Shown here one piece after another: positions 15,763 to 23,956 of a stretch of 49,734 nucleotides of DNA (the first letter of the stretch is position 1; each line of letters opens with the position of its first letter). The position numbers and the translations under genes were made by a program. Source of the stretch: Rothia sp. HMSC078H08 (GTDB lineage Bacteria > Actinomycetota > Actinomycetes > Actinomycetales > Micrococcaceae); assembly GCF_001808955.1 (NCBI RefSeq), contig NZ_KV795243.1, positions 75,138 to 124,871 of the forward strand. Direction: 5' to 3'. A model generated the notes under the pieces. The model was not told the DNA's origin and made no database searches. It saw only the letters and a program-made list of their open reading frames with translations.

Positions 15763-16128
15763 GTGACTGAAACTTCCCAAGAAAACACCGCTGAGAACTA
15801 TCCCGCCGCAGAATCCCTGCCGGTACGCCAGCGCGCCGTCGTAGCAACCGACCGCCCCGCCCGATACATTAAGCAGCTCGGCTCGCACATGGGTCGCAAG
15901 CTCGGCACCGCAGAACTGCCCGACGGTCTGCGCCTCACCTTCAACCGCGACGGTATTTTCCGCGGCTACGGTGACCTGCGCGAAATCGACGGTGCCCTCA
16001 TCATGGAGGTGCGCGCCGAAAGCGACGAGTTGGCTGCTGGTCTGGCGGATGTGCTGGACCGCCACCTGGTCCGCTTCGGTGAGCGTGACGAACTGGTCGT
16101 CACCTTCGAGGCGGTACCCGCCTCCTAG
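15763..16128 (+). CDS. DUF2218 family protein, iron-regulated
   Basis: A 121-residue cytoplasmic protein starting at GTG 15763 after AAGAAGGAA. After a 25-residue polar tail the body reads ATDRPARYIKQLGSHMGRKL, later an F-R-DG-F-RGYGDL strand region, and ends with RHLVRFGERDELVVTFE, which are the signatures of DUF2218. Family members are often found with siderophore uptake and iron genes in actinobacteria; their biochemical role is unknown to me. The DtxR/IdeR-like box over its promoter fits that link and predicts induction under iron starvation. It is a single-gene unit with its own terminator; no siderophore genes are adjacent here. Confidence 0.82.
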   Translation: MTETSQENTAENYPAAESLPVRQRAVVATDRPARYIKQLGSHMGRKLGTAELPDGLRLTFNRDGIFRGYGDLREIDGALIMEVRAESDELAAGLADVLDRHLVRFGERDELVVTFEAVPAS

Positions 16129-16153
16129 TCCCTGCTTTCTAGTCTTCGTTACC

Positions 16154-16195
16154 CTGCCCCGCCCTCCTGCACCTCGGAGGGTGGGGCAGTTTTTA
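16154..16195 (+). terminator. Intrinsic terminator
   Basis: A 14-bp stem (CTGCCCCGCCCTCC with GGAGGGTGGGGCAG) is followed by TTTTT, 25 bases after the DUF2218 stop. Confidence 0.9.
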
Positions 16196-16241
16196 CGCCC
16201 GCCGCGTGCGCAGGGTTCCGGAACCGACCGTGCCGCACCTC

Positions 16242-16275
16242 CCCGGATTAGGTGACCCCGCCCGGATTAGGTGAC
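16242..16275 (+). promoter_or_regulatory. Direct repeat upstream of the ferredoxin reductase
   Basis: CCCGGATTAGGTGAC occurs at 16242-16256 and 16261-16275, 19 bases apart. Two copies on one DNA face suggest an activator or repressor site for the gene at 16425. The regulator is unknown. Confidence 0.4.
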
Positions 16276-16424
16276 AGAAAATTGTCCTATTTAGTGGGCG
16301 ACGACATATAAGCCCCCGAACACCCGTCAATCCCCGGTAAAATAGGCAGGAAGTGAACACTAAGCTCACCGCCTGTTCGCGCCGCACCGGGCGCCGGACG
16401 GTGAACTTCGAAAGGAAGATTTTC

Positions 16425-17828
16425 GTGTCTGAAGCAGCACGCCCCCTGCGCGTCGCCGTTATTGGTGCAGGTCCCGCCGGTATTTACACCGCCGACATCC
16501 TCACCAAGTCTGAAGAGGTCCGCACCGGCGCCGTCGAGGTCGCCATCGACATCTTCGACCGCTACCCCGCCCCCTTCGGCCTGATCCGCTACGGTGTGGC
16601 ACCGGATCACCCCCGTATCAAGGGCATCATCACCGCGCTGCACAAGGTCTTGGACCGCGGCGACATCCGTTTCTTCGGCAACGTCGAATACGGCAAGGAC
16701 CTGACCCTCGCCGACCTGCGCGAACACTACGACGCCATCATCTTCGCAACCGGCGCGATTTTTGATGCACCCCTGAACATTAAGGGCATCGACCTGGACG
16801 GCTCCTACGGCGCAGCAGACTTCGTCTCCTGGTACGACGGCCACCCCGACTACCCCCGCACCTGGCCGCTCGAAGCTGAGCAGGTTGCAGTGCTCGGTAA
16901 CGGCAACGTCGCCCTGGACGTCTCCCGCATCCTCTCCAAGCATGCTGACGACCTGCTCGTCACCGAAATCCCCGACAACGTCTACCAGGGCCTGAAGGCT
17001 TCTCCCGTGACCGACGTGCACGTCTTCGGTCGCCGCGGCCCCGCACAGATGAAGTTCACCCCGCTCGAGCTGCGCGAACTCGCACACTCCCGCGACGTGG
17101 ACATCGTCCTGTATGAAGAGGACTTCCAGTTCGACGCTGCTTCCGAAGAAGCAATGGAGAAGAACGCACAGACCAAGGTCATGATGAAGACCCTGCGCGG
17201 CTGGCTGGAAGACCAGAAGACTAAGGAGCAGACCGCATCCCGCCGCCTGCACCTGCACTTCCTGCAGTCCCCGCACGAGATCCTCGGCGAAGACGGCAAG
17301 GTCGTGGGCCTGCGCATGGAGCGCAACAAGCTCGACGGCAACGGCGGCATCATCGGCACCGGCGAGTACGTGGACTACCCCGTACAGGCTGTCTACCGCG
17401 CGATCGGCTACTTTGGTTCCGAACTGCCCGAAATCGGTTACGACGACAAGCGCGGCGTCATCACCAACGTTGAGGGTCGCGTCGTGGACGAGAACGGCGA
17501 GGTCGTTCCCGGCCTGTACGCATCCGGTTGGATTAAGCGCGGCCCCGTCGGCCTGATCGGCTCCACCAAGTCTGACGCGCTCGAGACCATCACCCACCTG
17601 CTCGAGGACCGCGAGAACCTCTACACCGCACCCGAGCCGGAGGCAGAGGCATTCAGCGCCTACCTGGACTCCAAGGGCATCAAGTACACCACCTGGGAAG
17701 GCTGGCACCGCCTGGACGACCACGAGAAGGCACTGGGCGCAGCATCCAAGGATGCTGCCGGTGAGCCTCGCGCCCGCGTGAAGGTTGTGGACCGCGACGA
17801 GATGATTAACATCTCCCGCGGCGAGTAA
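16425..17828 (+). CDS. fprA: Ferredoxin/adrenodoxin-type NADP+ reductase (FprA-like)
   Basis: A 467-residue flavoprotein moving electrons between NADPH and ferredoxin or a P450 partner in the cytoplasm. The start is GTG 16425, eight bases after AAAGGAAG. The FAD-binding motif VIGAGPAGIYTADIL is at residues 12-26, followed by the family-typical DRYPAPFGLIRYGVAPDHP. The NADP-binding loop GNGNVALDVSRIL is near residue 158, and GWIKRGPVGLIGS near 368 closes the FAD site. Length and motifs match mycobacterial FprA and mitochondrial adrenodoxin reductase. It is monocistronic, with a terminator at 17852. No ferredoxin gene is adjacent. Confidence 0.93.
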   Translation: MSEAARPLRVAVIGAGPAGIYTADILTKSEEVRTGAVEVAIDIFDRYPAPFGLIRYGVAPDHPRIKGIITALHKVLDRGDIRFFGNVEYGKDLTLADLREHYDAIIFATGAIFDAPLNIKGIDLDGSYGAADFVSWYDGHPDYPRTWPLEAEQVAVLGNGNVALDVSRILSKHADDLLVTEIPDNVYQGLKASPVTDVHVFGRRGPAQMKFTPLELRELAHSRDVDIVLYEEDFQFDAASEEAMEKNAQTKVMMKTLRGWLEDQKTKEQTASRRLHLHFLQSPHEILGEDGKVVGLRMERNKLDGNGGIIGTGEYVDYPVQAVYRAIGYFGSELPEIGYDDKRGVITNVEGRVVDENGEVVPGLYASGWIKRGPVGLIGSTKSDALETITHLLEDRENLYTAPEPEAEAFSAYLDSKGIKYTTWEGWHRLDDHEKALGAASKDAAGEPRARVKVVDRDEMINISRGE

Positions 17829-17851
17829 TCTTCTAGCACGTAGAACATAGA

Positions 17852-17891
17852 AATCGACCCCGTACCGTGAGCCGGTGCGGGGTCGATTTTT
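17852..17891 (+). terminator. Intrinsic terminator after the ferredoxin reductase
   Basis: The stem TCGACCCCGTACCG pairs with CCGGTGCGGGGTCGA around TGAG (one wobble/mismatch), followed by TTTTT. Confidence 0.85.
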
Positions 17892-17984
17892 GTCTATACA
17901 TAAGGAGGCGGGGGCGGCAGGAAACAGGGGAGCCACGGGGAGGAAGCTCGAGAAGCGCTCGCCCGAAAGAGAGGTTAAAGAAAA

Positions 17985-18017
17985 CCCACCCCGCACCATG
18001 AGGTTATGCGGGGTGGG
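17985..18017 (-). terminator. Intrinsic terminator, minus strand
   Basis: An 11-bp stem, CCCACCCCGCA with TGCGGGGTGGG, is followed on the minus strand by TTTTCTTT. It lies 168 bases beyond the stop of the gene at 18185 and is its probable terminator. Confidence 0.65.
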
Positions 18018-18184
18018 CTGGGTAGGTGCCGAAGACACTCGAGGACATACCCTCCGGCTACCCGGACGCGCAACGAGCCCATGCAGTGACTCCACGTGCG
18101 GCGCATCCCTTAACGGGGTCTAGAAAGCTAAAGAAACACCAAGATTAGCTCTCTAAACAAGCGCATAGCCGTACGGTGTGTAGA

Positions 18185-18766
18185 CTATGCACACTTTTTG
18201 AGGACGTCTTCAATGCCCAAAATGGCCTTGAGTACGGTTTCAGTTTCAGTACCCAGCTTCTTGCGGGCTTCACCAGAAATGACGGCCTTCACGATGTTCT
18301 TGAAGGTCTTCCACTGCTTGAAGGCGTTAACGAGTGCCTTAATAAGCTTGTAAATGGCGATGCCCAGCTGAATGACAAACTTTGCAATACTGACAACGCA
18401 GGCAATAACACCAACGGGGGAGAGCGCTGCGTGGGCGCGTCCATCAGACTTACGAACAGCGGCCTTAGCGCTTGCAATCTGACGGCCTGCGTCAGTGCCC
18501 TGGACGGTGGTCAGGTTGCCCAGTGCGCTCTCAATGCCGCTATTAACGCGGTTGGAGGATCCAGGCTTCGCATACTTCAAACGGGCAGGTACCTGCTCTA
18601 GGCGGCGCAGAATCAGCTTGAGCTGCTGGTCGGCAGTCATTGCCTTCTGCGGGTGCGCCATCTGCTGTGCCTGCGCTGCGGGTGCAGCTGCACAGCCGAG
18701 AGCGATGGTTGCGGTGCCTACGCCGAGTGCACGGAATGCCGTGCGGCGATTCATCGTTGCGGACAC
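18185..18766 (-). CDS. Small Tat-exported orphan protein
   Basis: A 193-residue protein; the GTG at 18766 lies five bases after GGGGG and is preferred to the ATG at 18754. A Tat signal, NRRTAFRALG, is followed by a hydrophobic stretch ending AQAQQ (about residue 33). The mature half is basic and helical. Its C-terminal part has a hydrophobic helix, SPVGVIACVVSIAKFVIQLG, then an amphipathic Lys-rich segment, and ends KKCA; the two cysteines could form a disulfide. I recognise no family. A small, cationic, secreted protein with a hydrophobic helix could be membrane-active, but that is speculation. Its long AT-rich upstream region may hold its promoter. Confidence 0.7.
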   Translation of the reverse strand: MSATMNRRTAFRALGVGTATIALGCAAAPAAQAQQMAHPQKAMTADQQLKLILRRLEQVPARLKYAKPGSSNRVNSGIESALGNLTTVQGTDAGRQIASAKAAVRKSDGRAHAALSPVGVIACVVSIAKFVIQLGIAIYKLIKALVNAFKQWKTFKNIVKAVISGEARKKLGTETETVLKAILGIEDVLKKCA

Positions 18767-18874
18767 TGGATCCCCCTTTGGATCTCTATGCGGTTTATCG
18801 GTGCTGTAATGTGCGGTGACTTTACGTCTGGGGCTCCGGAAGTGGCCCCGTGCAAGGTCCGGAAGTGACCTCAC

Positions 18875-19689
18875 GCCCTCTATAGTACGGTGCTCAAAGA
18901 GGGGGCTTCAAGCTATTTCAGGGGGTATTTTCAGCTGGCTTTCATCTCTCCTTGTCAATCGCTAGAGGTTTATCAAATCTTTATATTTCTGCGTCGTCAT
19001 AATTGCGTAGATATCTGCACTGAGAGAAAAATAAGCGTCTGACAAGCCGGTTTATTGTATTCCCAAGAGTGAATATTTGCATCTACGTGCATTCTGGCCT
19101 GTAGTTGCTTTGCGCGGCAGAATTTTGTGGGTCGCTTGAAGGTTGAGACGAGTCTTGCTGAAGGGATGCGCCGCCAGATTCACCGAAGATGCACCACGGA
19201 GTCCATCGCAGGATTCACCACAGAATTTGCCGCAGGATTCACTGCAGAATTCGCCGTGCACTCTCTTGCGTTTTTGCACTCCGGGTAGCGCCTCCGTGTG
19301 CACCTTATATAGGCGCTGCAGAAAGTACTGAAAATTTTTTGGAGATTTTTTGGACTGCCGTGAGGCGAGTGGGGGAGCGGAAAACGGATTTTCGGAACTC
19401 TTGTGAAGGGTCGTTCAAAGATCTTTGACTCTCTTTGGAGCAAAATTTTGAAAGATTCTGAAGGAAATTTGTAGAAATCAGAGCAAAAAATAGGGCTTCC
19501 TCGAGGCCTCTGTAGGCGCCCAAAAGTCGCTAAAACCCCTCCAAAAGCCCCTGATATGGGGTGTTGTGAAGAAATTTTAAAATTTTTTGAAGTTTTTCTG
19601 AATCCTCATTGACAAGCTTAAATACATATGTGCCAGGCTATAAATCGTCGAAAATGGGGGTCAAAATCGGGCAAAATCGAACAAAACGG
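18875..19689. other. AT-rich intergenic region without recognisable genes
   Basis: About 815 bases with clearly lower GC than the flanks and many A/T runs (notably 19320-19620). Reading frames are short, lack ribosome-binding sites and look random. Apart from the 24-bp tandem repeat at 19208-19255 and the tRNA promoter at its end I see no structured RNA or gene. A degraded gene or insertion is possible. Confidence 0.5.
19208..19255. repeat. 24-bp tandem repeat, two units
   Basis: Two adjacent 24-bp units (19208-19231 and 19232-19255) differ at three positions; each begins GCAGGATTCAC and ends in GCC. A more degenerate unit may precede them. Confidence 0.7.
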
Positions 19690-19690
19690 T

Positions 19691-19720
19691 TTGCGCGCCT
19701 CCGCAAACCTGTCATAGACT
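19691..19720 (+). promoter_or_regulatory. Promoter of the tRNA cluster
   Basis: -35 TTGCGC (19691-19696) and -10 TAGACT (19715-19720) have an 18-base spacer, about 50 bases before tRNA-Glu. Confidence 0.5.
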
Positions 19721-19773
19721 AGTGGAGGTTCGAACGACGGGATGAAGAAAACGGAACCTGTTCGATCGACTAG

Positions 19774-19846
19774 GCCCCCATCGTCTAGCGGCCTAGGACG
19801 CCGCCCTTTCACGGCGGTAGCACGGGTTCAAATCCCGTTGGGGGTA
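19774..19846 (+). tRNA. tRNA-Glu (TTC)
   Basis: 73 bases. Acceptor GCCCCCA pairs with TGGGGGT, discriminator A. The anticodon stem CCGCC/GGCGG encloses loop CTTTCAC, anticodon TTC. The T arm contains GGTTCAAATCC. CCA is not encoded. Confidence 0.96.
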
Positions 19847-19914
19847 CTTGCAAATCTCACGATTTGCAAAGCCAAGTTAGATGATATAGAATTTACTTCT
19901 GTTGATTCCAACAA

Positions 19915-19988
19915 GGCCCCGTAGCGCAGTTGGTTAGCGCGCCGCCCTGTCACGGCGGAGGTCGCGGGTTCAAGTCCCGTCGGGGTCG
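19915..19988 (+). tRNA. tRNA-Asp (GTC)
   Basis: 74 bases. Acceptor GGCCCCG pairs with CGGGGTC, discriminator G. Anticodon loop CTGTCAC gives GTC. The T arm GGTTCAAGTCC is standard. Confidence 0.96.
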
Positions 19989-20061
19989 CTCTGGCCGCGT
20001 AAGTTCAGATGATTATTCATCCGAAGACGCGGTCATTGCGTATCTAAAAGTAAATACGCAA

Positions 20062-20134
20062 GGCTCTGTAGCTCAGTTGGTAGAGCGTACGACTGAAAAT
20101 CGTAAGGTCACCGGATCGACGCCGGTCGGAGCCA
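20062..20134 (+). tRNA. tRNA-Phe (GAA)
   Basis: 73 bases. Acceptor GGCTCTG pairs with CGGAGCC, discriminator A. Anticodon loop CTGAAAA gives GAA. The T loop reads ATCGACG, a common variant for tRNA-Phe. Confidence 0.95.
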
Positions 20135-20141
20135 CGAAATC

Positions 20142-20178
20142 CGCCTCCAGGCTTCTACAGTGGGGCGGGTTTTGTTTT
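20142..20178 (+). terminator. Terminator of the tRNA cluster
   Basis: CCGCC pairs with GGCGG and is followed by GTTTTGTTTTT, directly after tRNA-Phe. Confidence 0.7.
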
Positions 20179-20216
20179 TAAAAAACTTTGCGGTTGCAGA
20201 TACTGCAAAACCGTCG

Positions 20217-20260
20217 AAAAGGCGGCATTTTGGGAATAAAACCCTGAGATGCCGCCTTTT
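20217..20260. terminator. Bidirectional terminator
   Basis: The 12-bp stem AAAAGGCGGCAT/ATGCCGCCTTTT with inner CCC/GGG pairing insulates the tRNA cluster from the ABC operon. Confidence 0.75.
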
Positions 20261-20411
20261 GTATAAGAAAACAACGCCACGCTCACTCTAGAAAGCTTCC
20301 CGCAGAAAACTGACCCAAATATTTCTGCGGGCACGGCGCATGCACCGGGTTATAAAACCGGGCTGTAACACCAGGCTGTAACACCAGGCTGTAGAAAGGA
20401 TTGCCGCACCC

Positions 20412-21362
20412 ATGACCGCTCAGAATCCCAGCGCTCAGCCTCCGGAAATCTCACCCCAAATTCCGGGCTCACCCCAGATTCCCTGGGCAAAAAATGCTGC
20501 TGTCGATAGTGCTCAGGCGGGCGGAATCCGCTTCGAGAACATCACCAAAAGCTACCCGAGCCGAACCGGTGAACCCACCACGGTACTGCAGAACCTGAAC
20601 CTGCATATTCCCGCCGGTCAGATTACCGTGTTCGTCGGCCCCTCCGGCTGCGGTAAAACCACTAGTCTACGCATGATTAACCGCATGGTGGAGCCCAATA
20701 GCGGAACCATCACCATTGACGGCGTGAACGTGCACGAGAAGAACCCCTACGAGTTGCGCCGCGGCATTGGCTACGTAATGCAGCAGGGCGGGCTCATGCC
20801 GCACCGCACCGTCGCGCAGAATATTGCCACCGTACCGCGCCTGCTCGGCGCCTCCCGCAAGGAGGCGCAGGCGCGCGCCCTCGAACTGCTCGAAGTAGTC
20901 GGTCTGGATCCTTCGTACGCCAAGCGCTACCCCTCCCAGCTTTCGGGCGGTCAGGTGCAGCGCGTTGGTGTGGCGCGTGCTCTCGCCGCCGATGCGCCCG
21001 TCCTGCTGATGGACGAGCCGTTCTCCGCGGTGGATCCGGTGGTGCGTACCGACCTGCAGAAAGAGCTGCTGCGCCTACAGGGTCGACTCGCCAAGACGAT
21101 CGTGTTCGTCACCCACGACATTGATGAGGCGCTTCTGCTCGGCGATACAATCGCCGTCTTCGCGGAGGGCGGCCGCCTCGCACAGTTCGGTACTCCCGAA
21201 GAGATTCTCTACAGCCCCGCCGATGATTTTGTGCGTTCCTTCGTGAGCCGCTCCGTTGCCGGTCTGCTGGATGAGCAGACGGTGCGCCAGGCGCGCGCAC
21301 GCCGACTTGCCGCCTCCCGAGAAGCACAGAATGGTGCGGTAGAAGGCGAGAAAAGCGAATGA
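20412..21362 (+). CDS. opuCA: Osmoprotectant ABC transporter ATP-binding protein
   Basis: A 316-residue ATPase of the ProV/OpuCA group. After a proline-rich 35-residue head come Walker A GPSGCGKTT, the QQGGLMPHRTVAQNIATVP region typical of quaternary-amine importers, signature LSGGQVQRVGVARAL, Walker B VLLMDEPFSAVD and switch histidine VTHDIDEAL. It lacks the tandem CBS domains found in many OpuCA proteins. Its TGA overlaps the ATG of the first permease (ATGA), the first of four coupled genes. It energises uptake of compatible solutes such as glycine betaine, choline or carnitine; the exact substrate is not readable from sequence. Confidence 0.85.
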   Translation: MTAQNPSAQPPEISPQIPGSPQIPWAKNAAVDSAQAGGIRFENITKSYPSRTGEPTTVLQNLNLHIPAGQITVFVGPSGCGKTTSLRMINRMVEPNSGTITIDGVNVHEKNPYELRRGIGYVMQQGGLMPHRTVAQNIATVPRLLGASRKEAQARALELLEVVGLDPSYAKRYPSQLSGGQVQRVGVARALAADAPVLLMDEPFSAVDPVVRTDLQKELLRLQGRLAKTIVFVTHDIDEALLLGDTIAVFAEGGRLAQFGTPEEILYSPADDFVRSFVSRSVAGLLDEQTVRQARARRLAASREAQNGAVEGEKSE

Positions 21363-22138
21363 GTCTTCTAGAAAATATTGTGCTCGCGGCACCACCTCTT
21401 GCCGCGCAGTCCCTAGTGGCATCACCCTTCGCAGTAAGTGATATGCACTGGGAATGGGTTGCCACCAATAGCCAGCGCATCCTCGAGCTGACCCTCAGCC
21501 ACCTCTACCAGGGCGTCGTGCCCGTCGCGATTGGTGCTCTCGTCGCGCTGCCGGTCGCCTACTACGCGAGCCGCCGCCGTGACCGCGGTTCCGAACGCCG
21601 CATCGGTGCGCGAACCCTCATGCACCTCTCCTCACTGCTGTACACCATCCCCTCGATCGCGCTGTTCGTGCTCATGCCGCTCATTCTGGGAACCTCCATT
21701 ATTTCCCCGCTGAACGTGCTCGTTGCCCTGAGCGTCTACTCCTTCTCGCTCATGGTGCGCTCCGGTGTGGATGCCTTCGACTCCGTACCCGATAGCGTGC
21801 ACGAATCTGCACGCGCCCTCGGATACACGCCCCGACAGGCGCTGATGGAGCTCTACCTGCCCCTCACTACGCCCGTCATTATGGCGGGAATCCGCGTGGC
21901 AACCGTGGCAAATATTGCGATGGTGTCCGTGGGTGCCCTCATCGGTGTGCCCTCGCTTGGTACGCTCTTCACCGACGGACTCGCGCGCAATATCCCTTCG
22001 GAGATCCTGGCTGGCGTAATCCTCAGCCTGCTGCTGGCACTGGTCCTTGACCTGCTCCTTATCCTTCTGACGAGGGCACTTACGCCCTGGCAAGCGGCTA
22101 TGGTTGCGAACCGCCGCAGTCCCGAAAGGAAGGCATAA
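21359..22138 (+). CDS. opuCB: Osmoprotectant ABC transporter permease
   Basis: A 259-residue membrane permease with about six helices. The EAA-like coupling loop reads HESARALGYTPRQALMELYLP, near residues 144-164, and the GVPSLGTLFTDGL segment is typical of ProW/OpuCB-type proteins. Its start overlaps the ATPase stop by four bases. It pairs with the second permease at 22142 to form a heterodimeric channel, the usual OpuC arrangement. Basic residues just after the first helix fit the positive-inside rule. Confidence 0.85.
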   Translation: MSLLENIVLAAPPLAAQSLVASPFAVSDMHWEWVATNSQRILELTLSHLYQGVVPVAIGALVALPVAYYASRRRDRGSERRIGARTLMHLSSLLYTIPSIALFVLMPLILGTSIISPLNVLVALSVYSFSLMVRSGVDAFDSVPDSVHESARALGYTPRQALMELYLPLTTPVIMAGIRVATVANIAMVSVGALIGVPSLGTLFTDGLARNIPSEILAGVILSLLLALVLDLLLILLTRALTPWQAAMVANRRSPERKA

Positions 22139-22141
22139 CCC

Positions 22142-22840
22142 GTGAACGTCATAGAACGAACCTTCGCCTACCTCATGGACGGCGCCAACTGGCAGGGAAG
22201 CGGCGGAATCCTCGTGCGCCTGCTCGAACACCTGAGCGTCACCGCCCTCGCCACCGCCTGCGCGGCACTCATCGTCGTGCCTCTCGGTCTCTGGGCTGGG
22301 CACCACCGCCCGGGTTACGGCACCAACCGCGGCCGTAGCAACCTGCTCATGAGCGCCGTAGCCGCCACCCGCGCGCTACCCGCGCTCGGTCTGCTTACCA
22401 TCCTGGCACTCTGGCTGGGTGTCTCGACCCTGCCCTCCCTCATCGTGCTCATTATTATTGCGGCAGCGCCCCTGCTCGCCGGAGTCCTCGAAGGCCTCGC
22501 TGCAGTACCCGAAGACCTCGTGGACGCAGCCCGCGCCCAGGGACTCACCGAATGGCAGATCCTGACCCGCCTCGAAATCCCGCTCGCCGCCAACATGATG
22601 CTCGGCGGGCTCCGCTCCGCACTCGTGCAAGTCATCGCAACCGCGACCATCGTCGCCTACCTCAGCGGCGGAACCCTCGGCAGGTACCTCTTCGACGGGC
22701 TCGCCGTGCGCGATTACCCGCGCATGCTCGTCGCAACCCTGCTCGTAGCGCTTCTCGCCTTCGCCGTGGACGCGCTCATGGGCCTTGCGCAGCGTGTTCT
22801 CACCCCCGCGGGGCTCACCATCAACCGGAAGAAGGCATGA
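22142..22840 (+). CDS. opuCD: Osmoprotectant ABC transporter permease, second subunit
   Basis: A 232-residue permease starting with GTG at 22142 behind GAAAGGAAGG, three bases after the previous stop. The coupling loop DLVDAARAQGLTEWQILTRL then EIPLA lies near residues 124-148, and the C-terminal YLSGGTLGRYLFDGLAVRDY is family-typical. It partners the permease at 21359. The stop overlaps the ATG of the binding-protein gene (ATGA), so the four genes are translated as a coupled set. Confidence 0.85.
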   Translation: MNVIERTFAYLMDGANWQGSGGILVRLLEHLSVTALATACAALIVVPLGLWAGHHRPGYGTNRGRSNLLMSAVAATRALPALGLLTILALWLGVSTLPSLIVLIIIAAAPLLAGVLEGLAAVPEDLVDAARAQGLTEWQILTRLEIPLAANMMLGGLRSALVQVIATATIVAYLSGGTLGRYLFDGLAVRDYPRMLVATLLVALLAFAVDALMGLAQRVLTPAGLTINRKKA

Positions 22841-23811
22841 ACCCGATGAATCAGGCACCTAAAACCTTCTCGCGCCGTACCGTATCTCGTCGCACTGCTC
22901 TCACCGCCGCCGGTGCACTCGGCATGGCGGGTATTCTTAGCGCCTGCGGGCTCAGCGGCGACAAAGTCTTCAGCGGCGAACACGAAGGAATCATCGTCGG
23001 CTCAGCGGCCTTCGCCGAATCCCAAATCCTTGCCGAAATCTACGCCGGAGCCCTCGCCCGGGCGGGATTCAACGCCCGCACCCAGCTGAGCATCGGCGCC
23101 CGCGAGGCGTACCTGGGGGCACTCGCCTCCGGTGCGGTGGACGTTATCCCGGACTACTCCGGCAACCTGCTGCTCTACCTGAATCCGAAGGCTACAGCTA
23201 GCACTGCGCAGGAGATTCTGCGGGCGCTACCCGCCGCCCTTGGCACGCTTAAGGCGGGCGACTCAGGAGCGGAAATTCGCGCCCTGAACGCCTCCGCGGC
23301 GGAGGATAAGGACTCGCTCGTCGTTACCGCGCAGACCGCCCAGAAATACGGTCTGCGAAGCCTTGAAGACCTCGCCTCCCACTGCACGAATCTGAAGCTC
23401 GGCGCCGCCCCGGAGTTTGCCGAGCGCGCCTACGGCATCCCCGGCCTTAAAGAGAAGTACGGATGCGTTCCCGCCGAGTTTGTGCCCCTCTCGGATGGTG
23501 GCGGCGCGCTGACCGTCAAGGCACTGTTGGATGACACCGTGCAGGTGGTTGACCTCTACTCGACCACCCCCGCAATTGAGCAGAACAAGCTGGTGGTGCT
23601 GGAAGATCCGAAGAACATGATTCTGGCTCAGCAGGTGCTGCCCATTATCAATACGTCGCGAGTTCCCGACTCCGCGGCGGAGGTTCTGAACCGTGTCTCG
23701 GCGAAGCTCACCACCGCCGATTTGCGCACTCTCAACGACCGCGTTTCGGGTACCTCCAAGCAGGAGCCCGCGCAGGCGGCGGCTGCCTGGCTGAACGAGC
23801 ACGGCTTCTAA
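22837..23811 (+). CDS. opuCC: Osmoprotectant-binding lipoprotein
   Basis: A 324-residue extracellular binding protein of the OpuAC/ProX-like family. The signal contains SRRTALTAAGALGMAGILSA and ends in a lipobox Cys near residue 39, giving a Tat-type lipoprotein. The mature part begins with the family-typical GIIVGSAAFAESQILAEIYA and contains VDVIPDYSGNLLLYL, which forms part of the ligand pocket in this family. It is the last gene of the operon, overlapping the permease stop, and is followed by the terminator at 23863. It captures quaternary ammonium solutes for the permease pair. Confidence 0.87.
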   Translation: MNPMNQAPKTFSRRTVSRRTALTAAGALGMAGILSACGLSGDKVFSGEHEGIIVGSAAFAESQILAEIYAGALARAGFNARTQLSIGAREAYLGALASGAVDVIPDYSGNLLLYLNPKATASTAQEILRALPAALGTLKAGDSGAEIRALNASAAEDKDSLVVTAQTAQKYGLRSLEDLASHCTNLKLGAAPEFAERAYGIPGLKEKYGCVPAEFVPLSDGGGALTVKALLDDTVQVVDLYSTTPAIEQNKLVVLEDPKNMILAQQVLPIINTSRVPDSAAEVLNRVSAKLTTADLRTLNDRVSGTSKQEPAQAAAAWLNEHGF

Positions 23812-23862
23812 AAATCTGCCTGATATTCCACATAAATTCCTCTATAGGAATGTCTATAAACA

Positions 23863-23910
23863 AAACCGACCTGGGAATATTCTAGAAATAGAATATTGCC
23901 AGGTCGGTTT
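23863..23910. terminator. Bidirectional terminator
   Basis: A stem of about 20 bp, AAACCGACCTGG…CCAGGTCGGTTT with inner AATATTCTA/TAGAATATT, lies between the converging importer operon and treC. Confidence 0.85.
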
Positions 23911-23956
23911 ATATTGCCCTTATCCCACACGTTAGGGGAGGGGCATACAGTAGCTT

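Noticed and set aside
16287..18095. 602-codon open frame on the minus strand
   Set aside because: It is the shadow of the ferredoxin reductase gene.
19208..19255. CRISPR-like array
   Set aside because: Units are directly adjacent without spacers and only two in number; no cas genes are in the window.
19052..19443. Cys/Ser- and Asn/Ala-rich short frames in the AT-rich island
   Set aside because: They come from the 24-bp tandem repeat, are overlapping and lack ribosome-binding sites.
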